NCBI RefSeq assembly: GCF_003594875.1 | Contig: NZ_QZEY01000007.1 | Span: 275,493-339,492 of the forward strand | Direction: 5' to 3' | Length of the DNA: 64,000 nucleotides | From: Bailinhaonella thermotolerans | GTDB lineage: Bacteria > Actinomycetota > Actinomycetes > Streptosporangiales > Streptosporangiaceae | Part shown: piece after piece, positions 17,866 to 27,324 of the stretch | How the letters are laid out: each line of letters begins with the position of its first letter | Numbering within the stretch: the first letter of the stretch is position 1 | The notes under the pieces: generated by a model | The model's database searches: none | The model's input: the letters and a program-made list of their open reading frames with translations, nothing else | Told to the model about the DNA's origin: nothing | Position numbers and translations under genes: made by a program

Positions 17866-18067
17866 TGGGACGAACGCTCCCTCTCGTACATGTCGCCTGC
17901 GCGACCATCGACATCGACAGATGGCGCGAAACAACAGACCTGGGGCGAGACAGTACTGAAGGGACAAGGTCCCAGCAAGCGATTCGCCCTGATCCGCCGG
18001 ACTTATCCTGACCGGCCCGGACCACCGCGGAGCCCGGGCGCCGTCACGGCGACACGAGAGGGTGGCG

Positions 18068-18259
18068 CTACGAGGCCCGCGCCTCGGGCAGCGCCAGCCG
18101 CAGCGGGGGCACCATGCCCACCTCGGCCAGCGCGTCCAGCGCCCGCAGCTCCCCCTCCCCCAGCTCGAACGGCCGCCGGCCGAAGGTCAGCACCACGGGC
18201 ACGACGCAGTCGCCGCAGCCCAGGTCGCGCAGCTCACACCGGGCACAGTCGATGACCAT
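18068..18259 (-). CDS. Small conserved protein with two CxxC-type cysteine pairs
   Basis: The 63-residue protein begins MVIDCARCELRDLGCGDCVV, giving two closely spaced cysteine pairs that could hold zinc or an Fe-S cluster. It ends LAEVGMVPPLRLALPEA. I recognise this as a small actinobacterial family of unknown function found beside NlpC/P60 and NYN genes. ATG 18259 has GAGGAG at good spacing, which decides the start over the upstream ATGs. Confidence 0.8.
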   Translation of the reverse strand: MVIDCARCELRDLGCGDCVVPVVLTFGRRPFELGEGELRALDALAEVGMVPPLRLALPEARAS

Positions 18260-18336
18260 CGCTCCTCCTCGGTAACGCGGCGTCATCACTCCCGGACGTT
18301 ACGAGGCCCCACCGACATTTCGCGGCGCGGCGGGGA

Positions 18337-19659
18337 TCAGGCGCGGCTCAGCCGTTTCAGGAGGAGGGTGGAGGGGACGGGGCGGGCGCCGTCGCGGCGG
18401 ACGGAGTCGGCGACCTCGCGGTCGGCGGAGAAGACCACGACCGGGCGGCCCTGGGGCTCGGCGCGGACGAGCTCGCGGATGAGGTCGTCGGCGGTCTGGC
18501 CGGGGGCGCTGAAGCGCACGCGGACGCCGCGCGGGGCCGGGACGGACACGGGGGCGCCCAGCTCGGCGCCGTCCCACACGCACGTGACCTCGGCGCGGAT
18601 CTGGGTGGCCAGCGCCGACAGCCCGGTCAGCAGGCGGGCGCGCTGGTCGGCGAGGGTCAGGTGGGGGTACCCCGTCTTGGTCACGTTGTAGCCGTCCACG
18701 ATGAGGTGGACCTGGGGCAGGGCGAGGAGCTGGTCCAGCAGCGCCGGGTCGTCGTCGGACAGCGCCCGGGCCGGGATGCCGCGCACGCCCGGCGACTCGG
18801 GCGAGATCGCCTCCACGCTGTCCGCGGGCCGCGTGATGCTCGTGGGCAGGGCCAGCTCGCGCCGCAGGCCGGCGGCGGCCTCCTGGAGCGTGTCGAGCAG
18901 CACGCGCAGCCGGGCGTCCTCCAGCGAGCGCTCCCCGCGGGCGACCCTGCGGCCGGACTCCAGTTGCCGCTCGGCGTCGGCCAGCCGCTCGCGCAGCCGC
19001 CGCAGCTCCGACTCGGTCGCCCCGGCGGCGGTGGCCGCCGCGGCCCGCTCGGCGGTGACCTGCTGGAGCAGGTCCTCCCGGTCGCGCTCCGCCGCGCGCG
19101 CCCGCTCGCGGGCCTCGTGCAGCTTGCGGCGCAGCTCGGCGTTCTCGGCCCGGGCCGACCGAAGCTGCTCGCGCAGCCGTTCGGTGTCCTCCTTCAGCGC
19201 GGCCTTGGCGGCGGCGAGCTGCTCGCGCAGCCGGGCCGCGGCCTCCTCCGCCGCGTTGCCCTCGGCGACCGCCGCCGCCCGGTCCAGGTCGGCGCGGGCC
19301 ACCTCGACCGTGTCCTGCCACCCGGCCGGCCGTACGAGGTAGGCGGCGGAGGCGAGCACGACCGGGTCGGCGGCGGCCGGGAGCCTGCCCTCGCGCAGGG
19401 CGGCGACCAGCTCGGGAGAGCCGGCCTCCAGGGCCTCGGCCACGCGCTCGCGGAAGTCCTTGTCGGCTTCGAGCTGGGCGGCCAGGTGCGGGGCCGCGAG
19501 GCGGGCCCGCCGCCGCGGCTCGAACCTGGCGAACGGCTTCAGCGTGGCGGGGAGCTGCTCGGCGGGCAGGGTGCCCAGGGCCTGGGCGGCCAGTTCCACG
19601 ACGTGCTGGCGAACCGCCTCGGGCAGAGGGCGGTCAAGTCCATCGGGGGAAGAATTCAT
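18337..19659 (-). CDS. NYN-domain RNase-like protein with coiled coil
   Basis: The 440-residue cytoplasmic protein has an N-terminal domain, a long coiled coil (about residues 130-250, EDTERLREQLRSARAENAEL and similar heptads), then a C-terminal NYN (PIN-like) domain. The NYN domain shows LIVDGYNVTKTGYP (first Asp), VTCVWDGAE, SAPGQTADDLIREL (central acids) and VVFSADREVADSV (last Asp). This arrangement resembles YacP-type NYN RNases. Starts at ATG 19659 or GTG 19674 are both possible; neither has a clear Shine-Dalgarno sequence. Confidence 0.82.
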   Translation of the reverse strand: MNSSPDGLDRPLPEAVRQHVVELAAQALGTLPAEQLPATLKPFARFEPRRRARLAAPHLAAQLEADKDFRERVAEALEAGSPELVAALREGRLPAAADPVVLASAAYLVRPAGWQDTVEVARADLDRAAAVAEGNAAEEAAARLREQLAAAKAALKEDTERLREQLRSARAENAELRRKLHEARERARAAERDREDLLQQVTAERAAAATAAGATESELRRLRERLADAERQLESGRRVARGERSLEDARLRVLLDTLQEAAAGLRRELALPTSITRPADSVEAISPESPGVRGIPARALSDDDPALLDQLLALPQVHLIVDGYNVTKTGYPHLTLADQRARLLTGLSALATQIRAEVTCVWDGAELGAPVSVPAPRGVRVRFSAPGQTADDLIRELVRAEPQGRPVVVFSADREVADSVRRDGARPVPSTLLLKRLSRA

Positions 19660-19786
19660 CAGATATCTGGTCACGTCGCAGGAACATGGGTCTCACATAC
19701 ACGCTCGTACCCCAAGCTGCCCAAATCCATGACAAGAGCACCATGAGGTCCCGCTAACTGTACGGCCAGCAGGCATGCAACGTTAC

Positions 19787-19805
19787 TGTCCAGCCCTCGT
19801 GGACA
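19787..19805. promoter_or_regulatory. Candidate operator palindrome in a divergent promoter region
   Basis: TGTCCA-N7-TGGACA sits in the 198-base spacer between the divergent NYN and phosphotransferase genes. It could bind a dimeric regulator; none is identified here. Confidence 0.35.
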
Positions 19806-19857
19806 AGCGCTTGCTAGGGGTGTACCACTGTCACAGGTCCCGTGAGCGGAGGTCCCC

Positions 19858-20967
19858 ATGAGCGCGCCAGGCGAGGAACGGCTCCGGACGAGCACGCGGG
19901 ATCTGTCGGTCCTGCGCGGTCAGGTCGAGGACTGGCTGCGGGGCCGGCTGCCCGGCGCGAGCGGCGTCACGGTGTCCGAGCCGGAACAGCCCGGCGGCAA
20001 CGGGATGTCCAGCGAGACGCTCATGTTCACCGCCTCCTGGACCGAGGCGGGGACCCCGCGCACCGTGGAGTGCGTGGCCCGGCTCGCCCCCGCCGAGGAG
20101 GCCGTGCCGGTCTTCCCGGCCTACGACCTGGGGAGGCAGTTCCGGCTGATGCGGCTGGCGCGCGAGCGGGCGGGGGTGCCCGCGCCGCGCGCGCTGTGGT
20201 TCGAGACCGACCCGCGCCACCTGGGCACGCCGTTCTTCGTGATGGAGCGCGAGCGCGGCCTCGTCCCGCCCGACGTGCTGCCGTACACCTTCGAGGGCTG
20301 GCTGCTCGACGCCTCCCCCGCCGAGCGCGCGCTCCTCCAGCGCGAGTCCGTGGCCATCCTCGCCCGCCTGCACGACGCGCCGTACGCCGACGGGGAGCTG
20401 GCCTTCCTCGGCCCGGCCGACCACGCGCTGCGCCGCCACGTGGACGAGCAGCGCGCCTACTACCGGTGGGCGCACGCCGAGCGGCCCATCCCGGTCCTGG
20501 AGCGCGCCTTCGCCTGGCTGGAGGACCACTGGCCGGAGGACCCCGGTACGGCGGTGCTGAACTGGGGCGACGCGCGCATCGGGAACGTCATCTACCGCGA
20601 CTTCCGCCCGGCCGCCGTGCTGGACTGGGAGATGGCCGCGCTGGCGCCGCGCGAGGTGGACCTGGCCTGGATGACCTTCCTGCACCGGTTCTTCCAGGAC
20701 ATCGCCGAGGCCCTGGGCCTGCCCGGCCTGCCGGACTTCATGCGCCCGTCCGACGTCTGCGCGCAGTACGCCGAGATGACCGGGTACGAGCCGCGCGACC
20801 TGCGGTTCTACGAGATGTACGCGGCGCTGCGGCACGGGGTCATCATGGGCCGGGTCTGGCGGCGGCGGGTGCGCTTCGGCGAGCAGCCCGAGCCCGAGGA
20901 CCCCGACGACCTGGTCATGCACCGGGCCACGATCGAGCGCATGCTCGACGGCCGCTACTGGGCCTGA
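19858..20967 (+). CDS. Phosphotransferase family protein (APH/ACAD10-like kinase)
   Basis: The 369-residue protein has a kinase-like fold: an N-lobe with ECVARLAP (Lys replaced by Arg), FFVMERERGLVPPDVLPY as hinge, LNWGDARIGNVIYRDFRPAA as catalytic loop (Asp and Asn present) and VLDWEMAALAPREVDLAW as the metal-binding DxD-like segment. It probably phosphorylates a small hydroxylated molecule or acyl substrate rather than an antibiotic. ATG 19858 follows CGGAGG with good spacing. No operon partner is evident. Confidence 0.8.
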   Translation: MSAPGEERLRTSTRDLSVLRGQVEDWLRGRLPGASGVTVSEPEQPGGNGMSSETLMFTASWTEAGTPRTVECVARLAPAEEAVPVFPAYDLGRQFRLMRLARERAGVPAPRALWFETDPRHLGTPFFVMERERGLVPPDVLPYTFEGWLLDASPAERALLQRESVAILARLHDAPYADGELAFLGPADHALRRHVDEQRAYYRWAHAERPIPVLERAFAWLEDHWPEDPGTAVLNWGDARIGNVIYRDFRPAAVLDWEMAALAPREVDLAWMTFLHRFFQDIAEALGLPGLPDFMRPSDVCAQYAEMTGYEPRDLRFYEMYAALRHGVIMGRVWRRRVRFGEQPEPEDPDDLVMHRATIERMLDGRYWA

Positions 20968-21068
20968 CCTCGCCCGGCCCGTGACCGGCACGGCGCCCGC
21001 GACCCGGCCGTGGCCGTACCGTGCCCGTATCGCGTCCGGCCGCTCGGGAAACTGTCGGTGGCGGCCTC

Positions 21069-21074
21069 TAGGGT
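21069..21074 (+). promoter_or_regulatory. Candidate -10 of a leaderless promoter (DEDDh/GIY-YIG gene)
   Basis: TAGGGT ends eight bases before GTG 21083, with no Shine-Dalgarno sequence between. Confidence 0.45.
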
Positions 21075-21082
21075 CGGGCAGC

Positions 21083-22807
21083 GTGGTGGCTGTTCAGGGG
21101 ACCTTCGACGAGCTCGGCACCCCGCTCGCGGAGGTGACGTTCGTCGTCTTCGACCTGGAGACGACGGGCGGGTCGGCCGCCGACAACGCCATCACCGAGA
21201 TCGGCGCGGTCAAGGTCAGGGCCGGCGAGATCCTGGGCGACTTCGGCACGCTCGTGGACCCCGGCGGGCCGATCCCGCCGTTCATCAGCGTGCTCACCGG
21301 CATCACCGACGCGATGGTGATGGCCGCCCCCAAGATCGGCGAGGTGCTGCCGGCGTTCCTGGAGTTCATCCGGGGGGCGGTGCTGGTCGCCCACAACGCC
21401 CCCTTCGACATGGGCTTCCTCAAGGCCGCCTGCGCCGCGCACGGCTACCCGCCCCCCGCCAACCCGGTCGTGGACACCGCCGACCTGGCCCGGCGGCTGC
21501 TCAGCCGCGACGAGGTGCCCAACTGCAAGCTCTCCACCCTGGCGCGGGTGTTCCGCTCCTCCACCGAGCCGTGCCACCGCGCGCTCGCCGACGCCCGCGC
21601 CACGACCGACGTGCTCCACGCCCTGATCGAGCGGGTCGGCTCCTTCGACGTGCACACCCTGGAGGAGCTCAAGGGCTTCGTCCGGGCCCCCACCCCCGAG
21701 CAGCGGCGCAAGCGCCACCTGGCCGACGGCGTGCCCGCGAGGCCGGGGGTCTACGTCTTCGAGGACGAGCGCGGCGAGGCGCTCTACGTCGGCAAGAGCA
21801 CCAACCTGCGCAACCGCGTGCGCTCCTACTTCACCGCCTCCGAGACCCGGCCCCGCGTCCGCGAGATGGTCGGCATCGCCGAGCGGGTGCGCACGATCGT
21901 GTGCGCCACCGCCCTGGAGGCCGAGGTCCGCGAGCTGCGCCTGATCGCCGCGGCCAAGCCCCGCTACAACCGCCGCTCCCGCTTCCCCGAGAAGGCCGTC
22001 TGGCTCAAGCTCACGACCGAGGTGTTCCCCCGCCTGTCGATCGTGCGCGAGGTCAAGGACGACGGCGCGGCCTACCTGGGGCCCTTCGGCAGCGGCCGGG
22101 CCGCCGAGGACGCCCGCGCGGCGCTCCACGAGGCCGTGCCGCTGCGCCGCTGCAACGACCGCCTCTCCCCGCGCCGGCCGACCCCCGCGTGCGCCCTGCA
22201 CGAGCTCGGCCGCTGCGGCGCCCCCTGCGAGGGCCGCGAGACCCCCGAGGCCTACTCCGAGCACGTCCGGGCCGCCCGCGCGGCCATGGAGACCGACGTG
22301 CGCCCCGTGGCGGCGGCCGTGCAGACCCGGATCGACCGGCTGTCGGCCGAGCTGCGTTACGAGGAGGCCGCGGCCGAGCGGGACCGGCTGGCCGCGTTCG
22401 TGCGCGCCGCCGCCCGCATGCAGCGGCTGGTGTCGCTGACCCGGCTGCCGGAGTTCGTCGCCGCCAGTCCCACCTTCGACGGCGGCTGGGACATCCACGT
22501 GGTGCGCCACGGGCGGCTCGCGGCCGCCGGCACCATGCCGCGCGGCGCCCACCCGGTCCCGTTCGTGGACGCGCTGGTGGCCACCGCCGAGACCGTCGTC
22601 CCCGGCCCCGGCCCCACCCCGGCCGCGACCGCCGAGGAGACCGAGTGCGTGCTGCGCTGGCTCGACACGCCCGGCGTGCGCCTGGTCCGCCTCGACGAGG
22701 GCTGGAGCCAGCCCGTCCACGGCGCCGAGCGCCTGCGGGCCCGCATCGAGCGCGCCTACGCCTCCCCCGGCCCCCGCAGCCCCCGCGAAGGCCGCCCCCT
22801 GCGCTGA
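21083..22807 (+). CDS. DEDDh exonuclease fused to a UvrC/Cho-like GIY-YIG nuclease
   Basis: The 574-residue protein has an N-terminal DnaQ-type 3'-5' exonuclease (VFDLETTG, HNAPFDMGFL, CHRALADARATTDVL, all acidic residues and the His present). A GIY-YIG endonuclease follows near residue 215 (GVPARPGVYVFEDE, ALYVGKSTNLRNRVRSYF), then a UVR-like helix (RIDRLSAELRYEEAAAERDR). Domain order matches actinobacterial DEDD exonuclease proteins such as Rv2191. It is probably a DNA-repair nuclease; the cut made is not established for this family to my knowledge. Confidence 0.88.
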   Translation: MVAVQGTFDELGTPLAEVTFVVFDLETTGGSAADNAITEIGAVKVRAGEILGDFGTLVDPGGPIPPFISVLTGITDAMVMAAPKIGEVLPAFLEFIRGAVLVAHNAPFDMGFLKAACAAHGYPPPANPVVDTADLARRLLSRDEVPNCKLSTLARVFRSSTEPCHRALADARATTDVLHALIERVGSFDVHTLEELKGFVRAPTPEQRRKRHLADGVPARPGVYVFEDERGEALYVGKSTNLRNRVRSYFTASETRPRVREMVGIAERVRTIVCATALEAEVRELRLIAAAKPRYNRRSRFPEKAVWLKLTTEVFPRLSIVREVKDDGAAYLGPFGSGRAAEDARAALHEAVPLRRCNDRLSPRRPTPACALHELGRCGAPCEGRETPEAYSEHVRAARAAMETDVRPVAAAVQTRIDRLSAELRYEEAAAERDRLAAFVRAAARMQRLVSLTRLPEFVAASPTFDGGWDIHVVRHGRLAAAGTMPRGAHPVPFVDALVATAETVVPGPGPTPAATAEETECVLRWLDTPGVRLVRLDEGWSQPVHGAERLRARIERAYASPGPRSPREGRPLR

Positions 22808-22882
22808 CCCGCCCGGCCCCGCGCACGCCGTACGGCGCGGGCGCGAGCCGTACATCCGGGACGCGGGCCCGGGAACGGCGAA

Positions 22883-22910
22883 GCCCCCGGCGGATGATCC
22901 GCCAGGGGCC
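22883..22910. terminator. Bidirectional terminator between the convergent DEDD gene and qcrB
   Basis: GGCGGA-TGA-TCCGCC forms the inner stem and GCCCC/GGGGC the outer stem. It lies between the stop codons of the two convergent genes. Confidence 0.75.
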
Positions 22911-22955
22911 TGCCGGTGGCGTCGGAGCCTTCGGTTTCCGGTCAGTCGCGGCCGG

Positions 22956-24614
22956 TCAGTGCCGGGTGATCCCCTTCTGGGGCTCGCCCGCCAGGACCTC
23001 GCCGTGCTGCTCGCCGTGGCCGTCGTGGTGCTCCTCCAGGGGCACGTCGTCGGCCGTGTAGGCGTGGTTGAGCTTCACGCGCATCTTGCCCATGAGACCG
23101 CGCATGCCCGGCGCGGGCACCCCGCCCTCGTCGGCCGTGGTGTCCGGGAAGCGCTGGATCTCCTTCTTGCCCTTGATGTGCTCGGCCATCGGCTCGGAGG
23201 CCGGGGCGTGCACCTCGATGAACTCGCCGTTGGGCAGCCGCTTGATCACGCCGGTCTCCACGCCGTGGCCGATCACGTCGGCGTCGCGGCGCTGGAGGCC
23301 GATGCAGATCCGGTACGTGATGATGTACGCGAGCACCGGGCCCAGGAAGATCATCACGCGGCCGAAGTAGGTCGTCGCGTTCAGCGAGATGTGGAAGTTG
23401 GCCGCGATCTCGTCGTTCGCGCCCAGCAGCCACAGCAGGCCGTAGAAGGTGACGCCCGCCATGCCGATGGAGGTGCGGACCGGCGCGTTGCGCGGGCGGT
23501 CGCACAGGTGGTGCTCACGGTTGTCCCCGGTGATCCACCGTTCGACGAACGGGTAGACGCCCAGGCCGGTGAAGATCAACCCCAGTGGCACCAGCGCGGG
23601 GATCAGCACGCTGAGCGGCAGTGTGTAGTCGCTCGCGATGTTGATCTCCCAGGGCACCATGATGCGCAGGGAGCCTTCCAGGAAGCCCATGTACCAGTCG
23701 GGCTGCGATCCCGCCGAGATGTCCGCCGGCGTGTACGGCCCGAACGCCCAGATCGGGTTGATCTGGAAGAACGCGCCGAGAAGCGCGATCACGCCGAAGG
23801 TGAACAGGAAGAACGCGCCGCCCTTGGCCATGAAGGCCGGGTAGAAGGGCGCGCCGACCACGTTCTTCTCGGTACGGCCCTTGCCCGGCATCTGCGTGTG
23901 CTTCTGCACCCACATCAGGATCAGGTGGGCCGTGACCAGCCCGAGCAGGATGCCCGGGATGAGCAGGATGTGGATCGTGAAGAACCTGGAGATGATGTCC
24001 TCGCCGGGGTACTCCCCGCCGAAGAGGAAGAACTGGATGTACGTGCCCACCAGCGGCAGCGACACGATCACGCCCTGGGTGATGCGCAGACCGGCGCCGG
24101 AGAGCAGGTCGTCCGGCAGCGAGTAGCCGGTGAGGCCCTCGAACAGCGCCAGCGTGAGCAGGCCCAGGCCGATGAGCCAGTTCAGCTCACGCGGCTTGCG
24201 GTACGCCCCGGTGAAGAACACCCGGAGCATGTGGATCATCATCGACGCGACGAAGAGCAGCGCCGCCCAGTGGTGCATCTGCCGCATGAGCAGGCCGCCG
24301 CGCACCTCGAACGAGATGTGCAGCGACGACTCGTAGGCGGCGCTCATCATGACGCCCTTGAGCGGCTCGTACGACCCGTCGTAGACGACGTGCTCCATGC
24401 TCGGCTTGAACCAGAGCGTCAGGAACGTACCGGTCAGCAGCAGGATGATGAACGAGTAGAGCGCGATCTCGCCCAGCAGGAACGACCAGTGGTCGGGGAA
24501 GACCTTGCGCAGGTTGCGCTTGAGGAAGTCCCCGGTCGGGATCCGCTCCTCGATGAACTTCAGGGGTCCATCGGCCGCTTTGGGAAGTTCGGGCTTGACA
24601 GTCGGCTGACTCAT
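22956..24614 (-). CDS. qcrB: Cytochrome bc1 complex cytochrome b subunit
   Basis: The 552-residue membrane subunit carries both b hemes and the quinol sites of the actinobacterial bc1-aa3 supercomplex. Visible hallmarks are the heme-ligand helices (RQMHHWAALLFVASMMIHMLR and SRFFTIHILLIPG with its HL pair), the quinol-oxidation PEWY-equivalent (PDWYMGFLEG) and the usual actinobacterial C-terminal extension, here ending His-rich (EEHHDGHGEQHG). ATG 24614 overlaps the qcrA stop by four bases. It is the last gene of ctaE-qcrC-qcrA-qcrB. Confidence 0.96.
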   Translation of the reverse strand: MSQPTVKPELPKAADGPLKFIEERIPTGDFLKRNLRKVFPDHWSFLLGEIALYSFIILLLTGTFLTLWFKPSMEHVVYDGSYEPLKGVMMSAAYESSLHISFEVRGGLLMRQMHHWAALLFVASMMIHMLRVFFTGAYRKPRELNWLIGLGLLTLALFEGLTGYSLPDDLLSGAGLRITQGVIVSLPLVGTYIQFFLFGGEYPGEDIISRFFTIHILLIPGILLGLVTAHLILMWVQKHTQMPGKGRTEKNVVGAPFYPAFMAKGGAFFLFTFGVIALLGAFFQINPIWAFGPYTPADISAGSQPDWYMGFLEGSLRIMVPWEINIASDYTLPLSVLIPALVPLGLIFTGLGVYPFVERWITGDNREHHLCDRPRNAPVRTSIGMAGVTFYGLLWLLGANDEIAANFHISLNATTYFGRVMIFLGPVLAYIITYRICIGLQRRDADVIGHGVETGVIKRLPNGEFIEVHAPASEPMAEHIKGKKEIQRFPDTTADEGGVPAPGMRGLMGKMRVKLNHAYTADDVPLEEHHDGHGEQHGEVLAGEPQKGITRH

Positions 24615-25690
24615 GCCTTCTCTCCTTCACGGACCTTCTTCTCGGCGTCGCCGCGCTCCCAGAAGCTGGGCCCGACGGGCACCTCGAAGTCGCTCAGCGC
24701 GATGAGGTAGCCCTCGTTGTCCACGCCGATCGGAAGCTGCGGCAGCGGCCGGGCGGCGGGGCCGAAGACGACCTCGGCGCCGCGGGTCGCGTCGAAGGTG
24801 GACTGGTGGCACGGGCAGAGGATGTGGTGCGTCGTCTGCTCGTACAGCGCCGCCGGGCAGCCCACGTGGGTGCAGATCTTGGAGTAGGCCACGATGCCGT
24901 TGACCGTCCAGTTCTCCACCTTGGTCGGCGGCTGGATCTCCTCGGGCCGGAGCTTGATGAGGATCAGCGTCGCCTTGGCCAGGGCGTTCATGTCGTGCTC
25001 GTAGCCGTGCGGGACGACGGACAGGATGCCGCCCGGCGAGTTGAAGTCCGCCGCGCGGATCGGCTGCCCCGTGCCCTCGACGACCAGGCGCAGGCCCTTC
25101 TTCCACACCGTGTGCCGCAGCGCGGTCTTCGGCATGGGGCCCAGGTCGCGCAGCAGCACGATCGGGAGCAGGCCCAGCGGGGCGGCCGCCAGCAGCAGCG
25201 TGCGGCGCACGAGCTTGAAGCGGCCGAGACCGCTCTGCTGCGCGCCGTCGATGATGATCTGGTTCAGCTCGGACCGCTGCTCCGGCGAGGGAGCCAGGAC
25301 CTTCCGCTTCTCGGTGATCTCGTACTTCGGCATGATGCCGCGCACCCACAGGGTGATGCCGACGGCCAGGCCGAGCAGCGCCAGGGCGAGCGTGCCGCCC
25401 AGGGTCGCGTTCGAGACCGCGGTGCTGTCCAGGTCGCCGACCTGGAAGACCACGTAGGAGACGATGAAGCCGATGCCCGCGAGGAACGTGATCAGGAAGG
25501 ACAGCGCGATGTACTTCTCGGTACGGCGCGCCTTGTCCGGGTCCTGGACGTAGATGCCCGGGGCCTCACGCGACTCGTCGATCTGCTCCCCGTGGACGAG
25601 GTACCCGCCCTCGGAGGGCGGGGTCCCCAGGATGCGCTTGGGAACCCGCTCTTCGCCCGGCTCGTTGATGTCGTTGGTGTTGTCAGTCAT
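24611..25690 (-). CDS. qcrA: Cytochrome bc1 complex Rieske iron-sulfur subunit
   Basis: The 359-residue protein has a hydrophilic N-terminus, three membrane helices (FLITFLAGIGFIVSYVVF, LGGTLALALLGLAVGI and LLLAAAPLGLLPIVLL) as in actinobacterial QcrA, and a C-terminal Rieske domain. The 2Fe-2S ligands are in KICTHVGCPAALYEQ and HILCPCHQSTFD (two Cys-His pairs plus the disulfide cysteines). It passes electrons from quinol to the QcrC hemes. Its start overlaps the qcrC stop by eight bases. Confidence 0.96.
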   Translation of the reverse strand: MTDNTNDINEPGEERVPKRILGTPPSEGGYLVHGEQIDESREAPGIYVQDPDKARRTEKYIALSFLITFLAGIGFIVSYVVFQVGDLDSTAVSNATLGGTLALALLGLAVGITLWVRGIMPKYEITEKRKVLAPSPEQRSELNQIIIDGAQQSGLGRFKLVRRTLLLAAAPLGLLPIVLLRDLGPMPKTALRHTVWKKGLRLVVEGTGQPIRAADFNSPGGILSVVPHGYEHDMNALAKATLILIKLRPEEIQPPTKVENWTVNGIVAYSKICTHVGCPAALYEQTTHHILCPCHQSTFDATRGAEVVFGPAARPLPQLPIGVDNEGYLIALSDFEVPVGPSFWERGDAEKKVREGEKA

Positions 25691-26531
25691 GCTGCTTCCG
25701 CTTCGCGGTGATCCACATGGCGGCGAGGACCAGGAGAACGATGCCGACCAGCCATGCCGCGAGGCCCTCGGTGACGGGGCCGATGCGACCGAGTCCGAAG
25801 CCGCCCGGGTCGGTCTGCTCGCGGACGCCCACGATGTAGGCGATCATGTCGCGCTTCTGCTCGGGCGTGATCGTGGTGTCGTTGAACACCGGCATCGCCT
25901 GAGGTCCGGTGACCATCGCCTCGTAGATCTGCTCGGGCGTGGCCTCGTTCAGGTTCGGCGCGTACTTGCCGCGCGTCAGCGCACCGCCCGCGCCCACCCA
26001 GTTGTGGCACTGGATGCAGTTGGCGCGGAACAGCTCGCCGCCGCGGGCCTGGTTGCCCTTGGCCGGGTCGACCATGTCCCGCGAGGGAACGGCCGGCCCG
26101 CCGCCGAGGGAGTCGACGTAGGCCGAGACCTGGCGGATGGTGTCCGCGTTGACCCAGGCCGGGACGTTCTTGCGCGGCATCTGGGCGCCCGGGTTCGCCG
26201 CGGGCATGCGCCCGGTGCTCATCTGGAAGTCCACGGCCGCGGCGCCGACGCCGACCAGGGTCGGGGCCTGCGGCGTGCCCTCGCCGTTGAGCCCGTGGCA
26301 GCTCGCGCAGCTCGCCTCGAACAGCTTCTTGCCGGCGGCCACGTCGTCGGCCGCCTTCGTCGAGACGGCGCTGTTGGCCTCGGCGCGGTCGCCACCGGGC
26401 GCTATCACGGCATAAACCCCGCCGATGAGGGCGAGGGCCAGAAGGAGGACGGCGTATCTCGCGAGGGGATGCCGCCGCCGCGCCGCCGCCCCCCTGTGGA
26501 ACCTACTCACAGAGTTCCCCGTTCGGGTCAT
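25683..26531 (-). CDS. qcrC: Cytochrome bc1 complex diheme cytochrome c subunit
   Basis: The 282-residue membrane-anchored protein has an N-terminal helix ([17 protein letters not shown]), two heme c motifs ([11 protein letters not shown] and [11 protein letters not shown]) with distal methionines available, and a C-terminal anchor helix ending in ITAKRKQHD. In actinobacteria this diheme subunit replaces soluble cytochrome c and hands electrons straight to cytochrome aa3. ATG 26531 overlaps the ctaE stop (ATGA). Confidence 0.96.
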   Translation of the reverse strand: MTRTGNSVSRFHRGAAARRRHPLARYAVLLLALALIGGVYAVIAPGGDRAEANSAVSTKAADDVAAGKKLFEASCASCHGLNGEGTPQAPTLVGVGAAAVDFQMSTGRMPAANPGAQMPRKNVPAWVNADTIRQVSAYVDSLGGGPAVPSRDMVDPAKGNQARGGELFRANCIQCHNWVGAGGALTRGKYAPNLNEATPEQIYEAMVTGPQAMPVFNDTTITPEQKRDMIAYIVGVREQTDPGGFGLGRIGPVTEGLAAWLVGIVLLVLAAMWITAKRKQHD

Positions 26532-27142
26532 CGGATGATGTAAATGGTCGCGAAGAGGCCGATCCAGACAACGTCAACGAAGTGCCAGTAATAGGACACC
26601 ACGATCGCGCTGGTCGCCTGCTCGTGGGTGAAGCGCTTCGCGGCGTACGTGCGTCCCAGCATGAAGAGGAACGCGATCAGCCCTCCGGTCACGTGCAGAC
26701 CGTGAAAGCCCGTGGTCAGGTAGAAGACCGAACCGTACGCCCCAGAGGAGAGCGTGGTGCCCTCGTGCGCCAGTTCGCTGTACTCGTACAGCTGGCCGCC
26801 GATGAAGAAGGCGCCCATGAGGAAGCTGACGATGTACCAGAACCGAAGCTTCCCGACCTGACCCTTTTCGGCCGCCCACACGCCCATCTGGCACGTCACA
26901 CTGGACAGGACCAGGACAATCGTGTTGAACGTCGCGAACGGGATGTTGAGGTGCGCGTCCGGCCACGGCATGCCGCGGCCGATGCTCACCGACCGGATGG
27001 TGAAGTACACCGCGAACAGCGCCGCGAAGAACATGAGCTCAGAGGACAGCCAGACAATCGTCCCCACGCTGACCAGGTTCGGCCTGCGGGACGAGTGCGG
27101 TGTCGTCGTCGTAACTGCGGATGCTGTCGCCACGTGCAGCAT
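26528..27142 (-). CDS. ctaE: Cytochrome c oxidase subunit III
   Basis: The 204-residue protein has five predicted helices. Family signatures are [20 protein letters not shown], a conserved STAVTCQ-like segment here read as [34 protein letters not shown] and [15 protein letters not shown]. It is the non-catalytic stabilising subunit of aa3 oxidase. ATG 27142 ([10 protein letters not shown]) is preferred; GTG 27133 is nearby, and the frame extends further upstream without conserved character. First gene of the ctaE-qcrCAB operon. Confidence 0.93.
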   Translation of the reverse strand: MLHVATASAVTTTTPHSSRRPNLVSVGTIVWLSSELMFFAALFAVYFTIRSVSIGRGMPWPDAHLNIPFATFNTIVLVLSSVTCQMGVWAAEKGQVGKLRFWYIVSFLMGAFFIGGQLYEYSELAHEGTTLSSGAYGSVFYLTTGFHGLHVTGGLIAFLFMLGRTYAAKRFTHEQATSAIVVSYYWHFVDVVWIGLFATIYIIR

Positions 27143-27274
27143 TATTGCGTCAACCCATGCCGGGATGCCGCGCGACCCCCCGCTTGGGCGCATCACGGTC
27201 AGGACACGTCTCGACAAGCAGGGCATTTCACGTCAAACCGCGTACTGCCCTGACCCTACATCGTCGGCGACCGG

Positions 27275-27280
27275 TAGCAT
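27275..27280 (+). promoter_or_regulatory. Candidate -10 upstream of the leader ORF
   Basis: TAGCAT lies five bases before GTG 27286. A possible -35 (CTGACC, 27250-27255) is 19 bases upstream. This would make the small leader ORF nearly leaderless. Confidence 0.4.
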
Positions 27281-27285
27281 CCGGA

Positions 27286-27324
27286 GTGACCGACCCGGCC
27301 GACGACTGGATTGCCACGAGATGA
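27286..27324 (+). CDS. Putative 12-codon leader ORF coupled to the receiver-like gene
   Basis: GTG at 27286 opens a frame reading [12 protein letters not shown], whose TGA overlaps the ATG of the receiver-like gene (ATGA at 27321). A TANNNT box precedes it. The arrangement suggests ribosomes starting here re-initiate at 27321. One Trp codon is present and trpD lies downstream, but a single Trp does not make a classical attenuator. The peptide itself may have no function. Confidence 0.4.
   Translation: MTDPADDWIATR

Noticed and set aside
17866..18060. ydaO riboswitch before the second NlpC gene
   Set aside because: None of the conserved blocks (GGGGACC, GGGGTGAATC, CAGCTAACC) occurs there.
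27286..27324. Classical Trp attenuator for trpD
   Set aside because: Only one Trp codon and no alternative terminator/antiterminator stems before trpD could be drawn; kept only as a coupled leader ORF.
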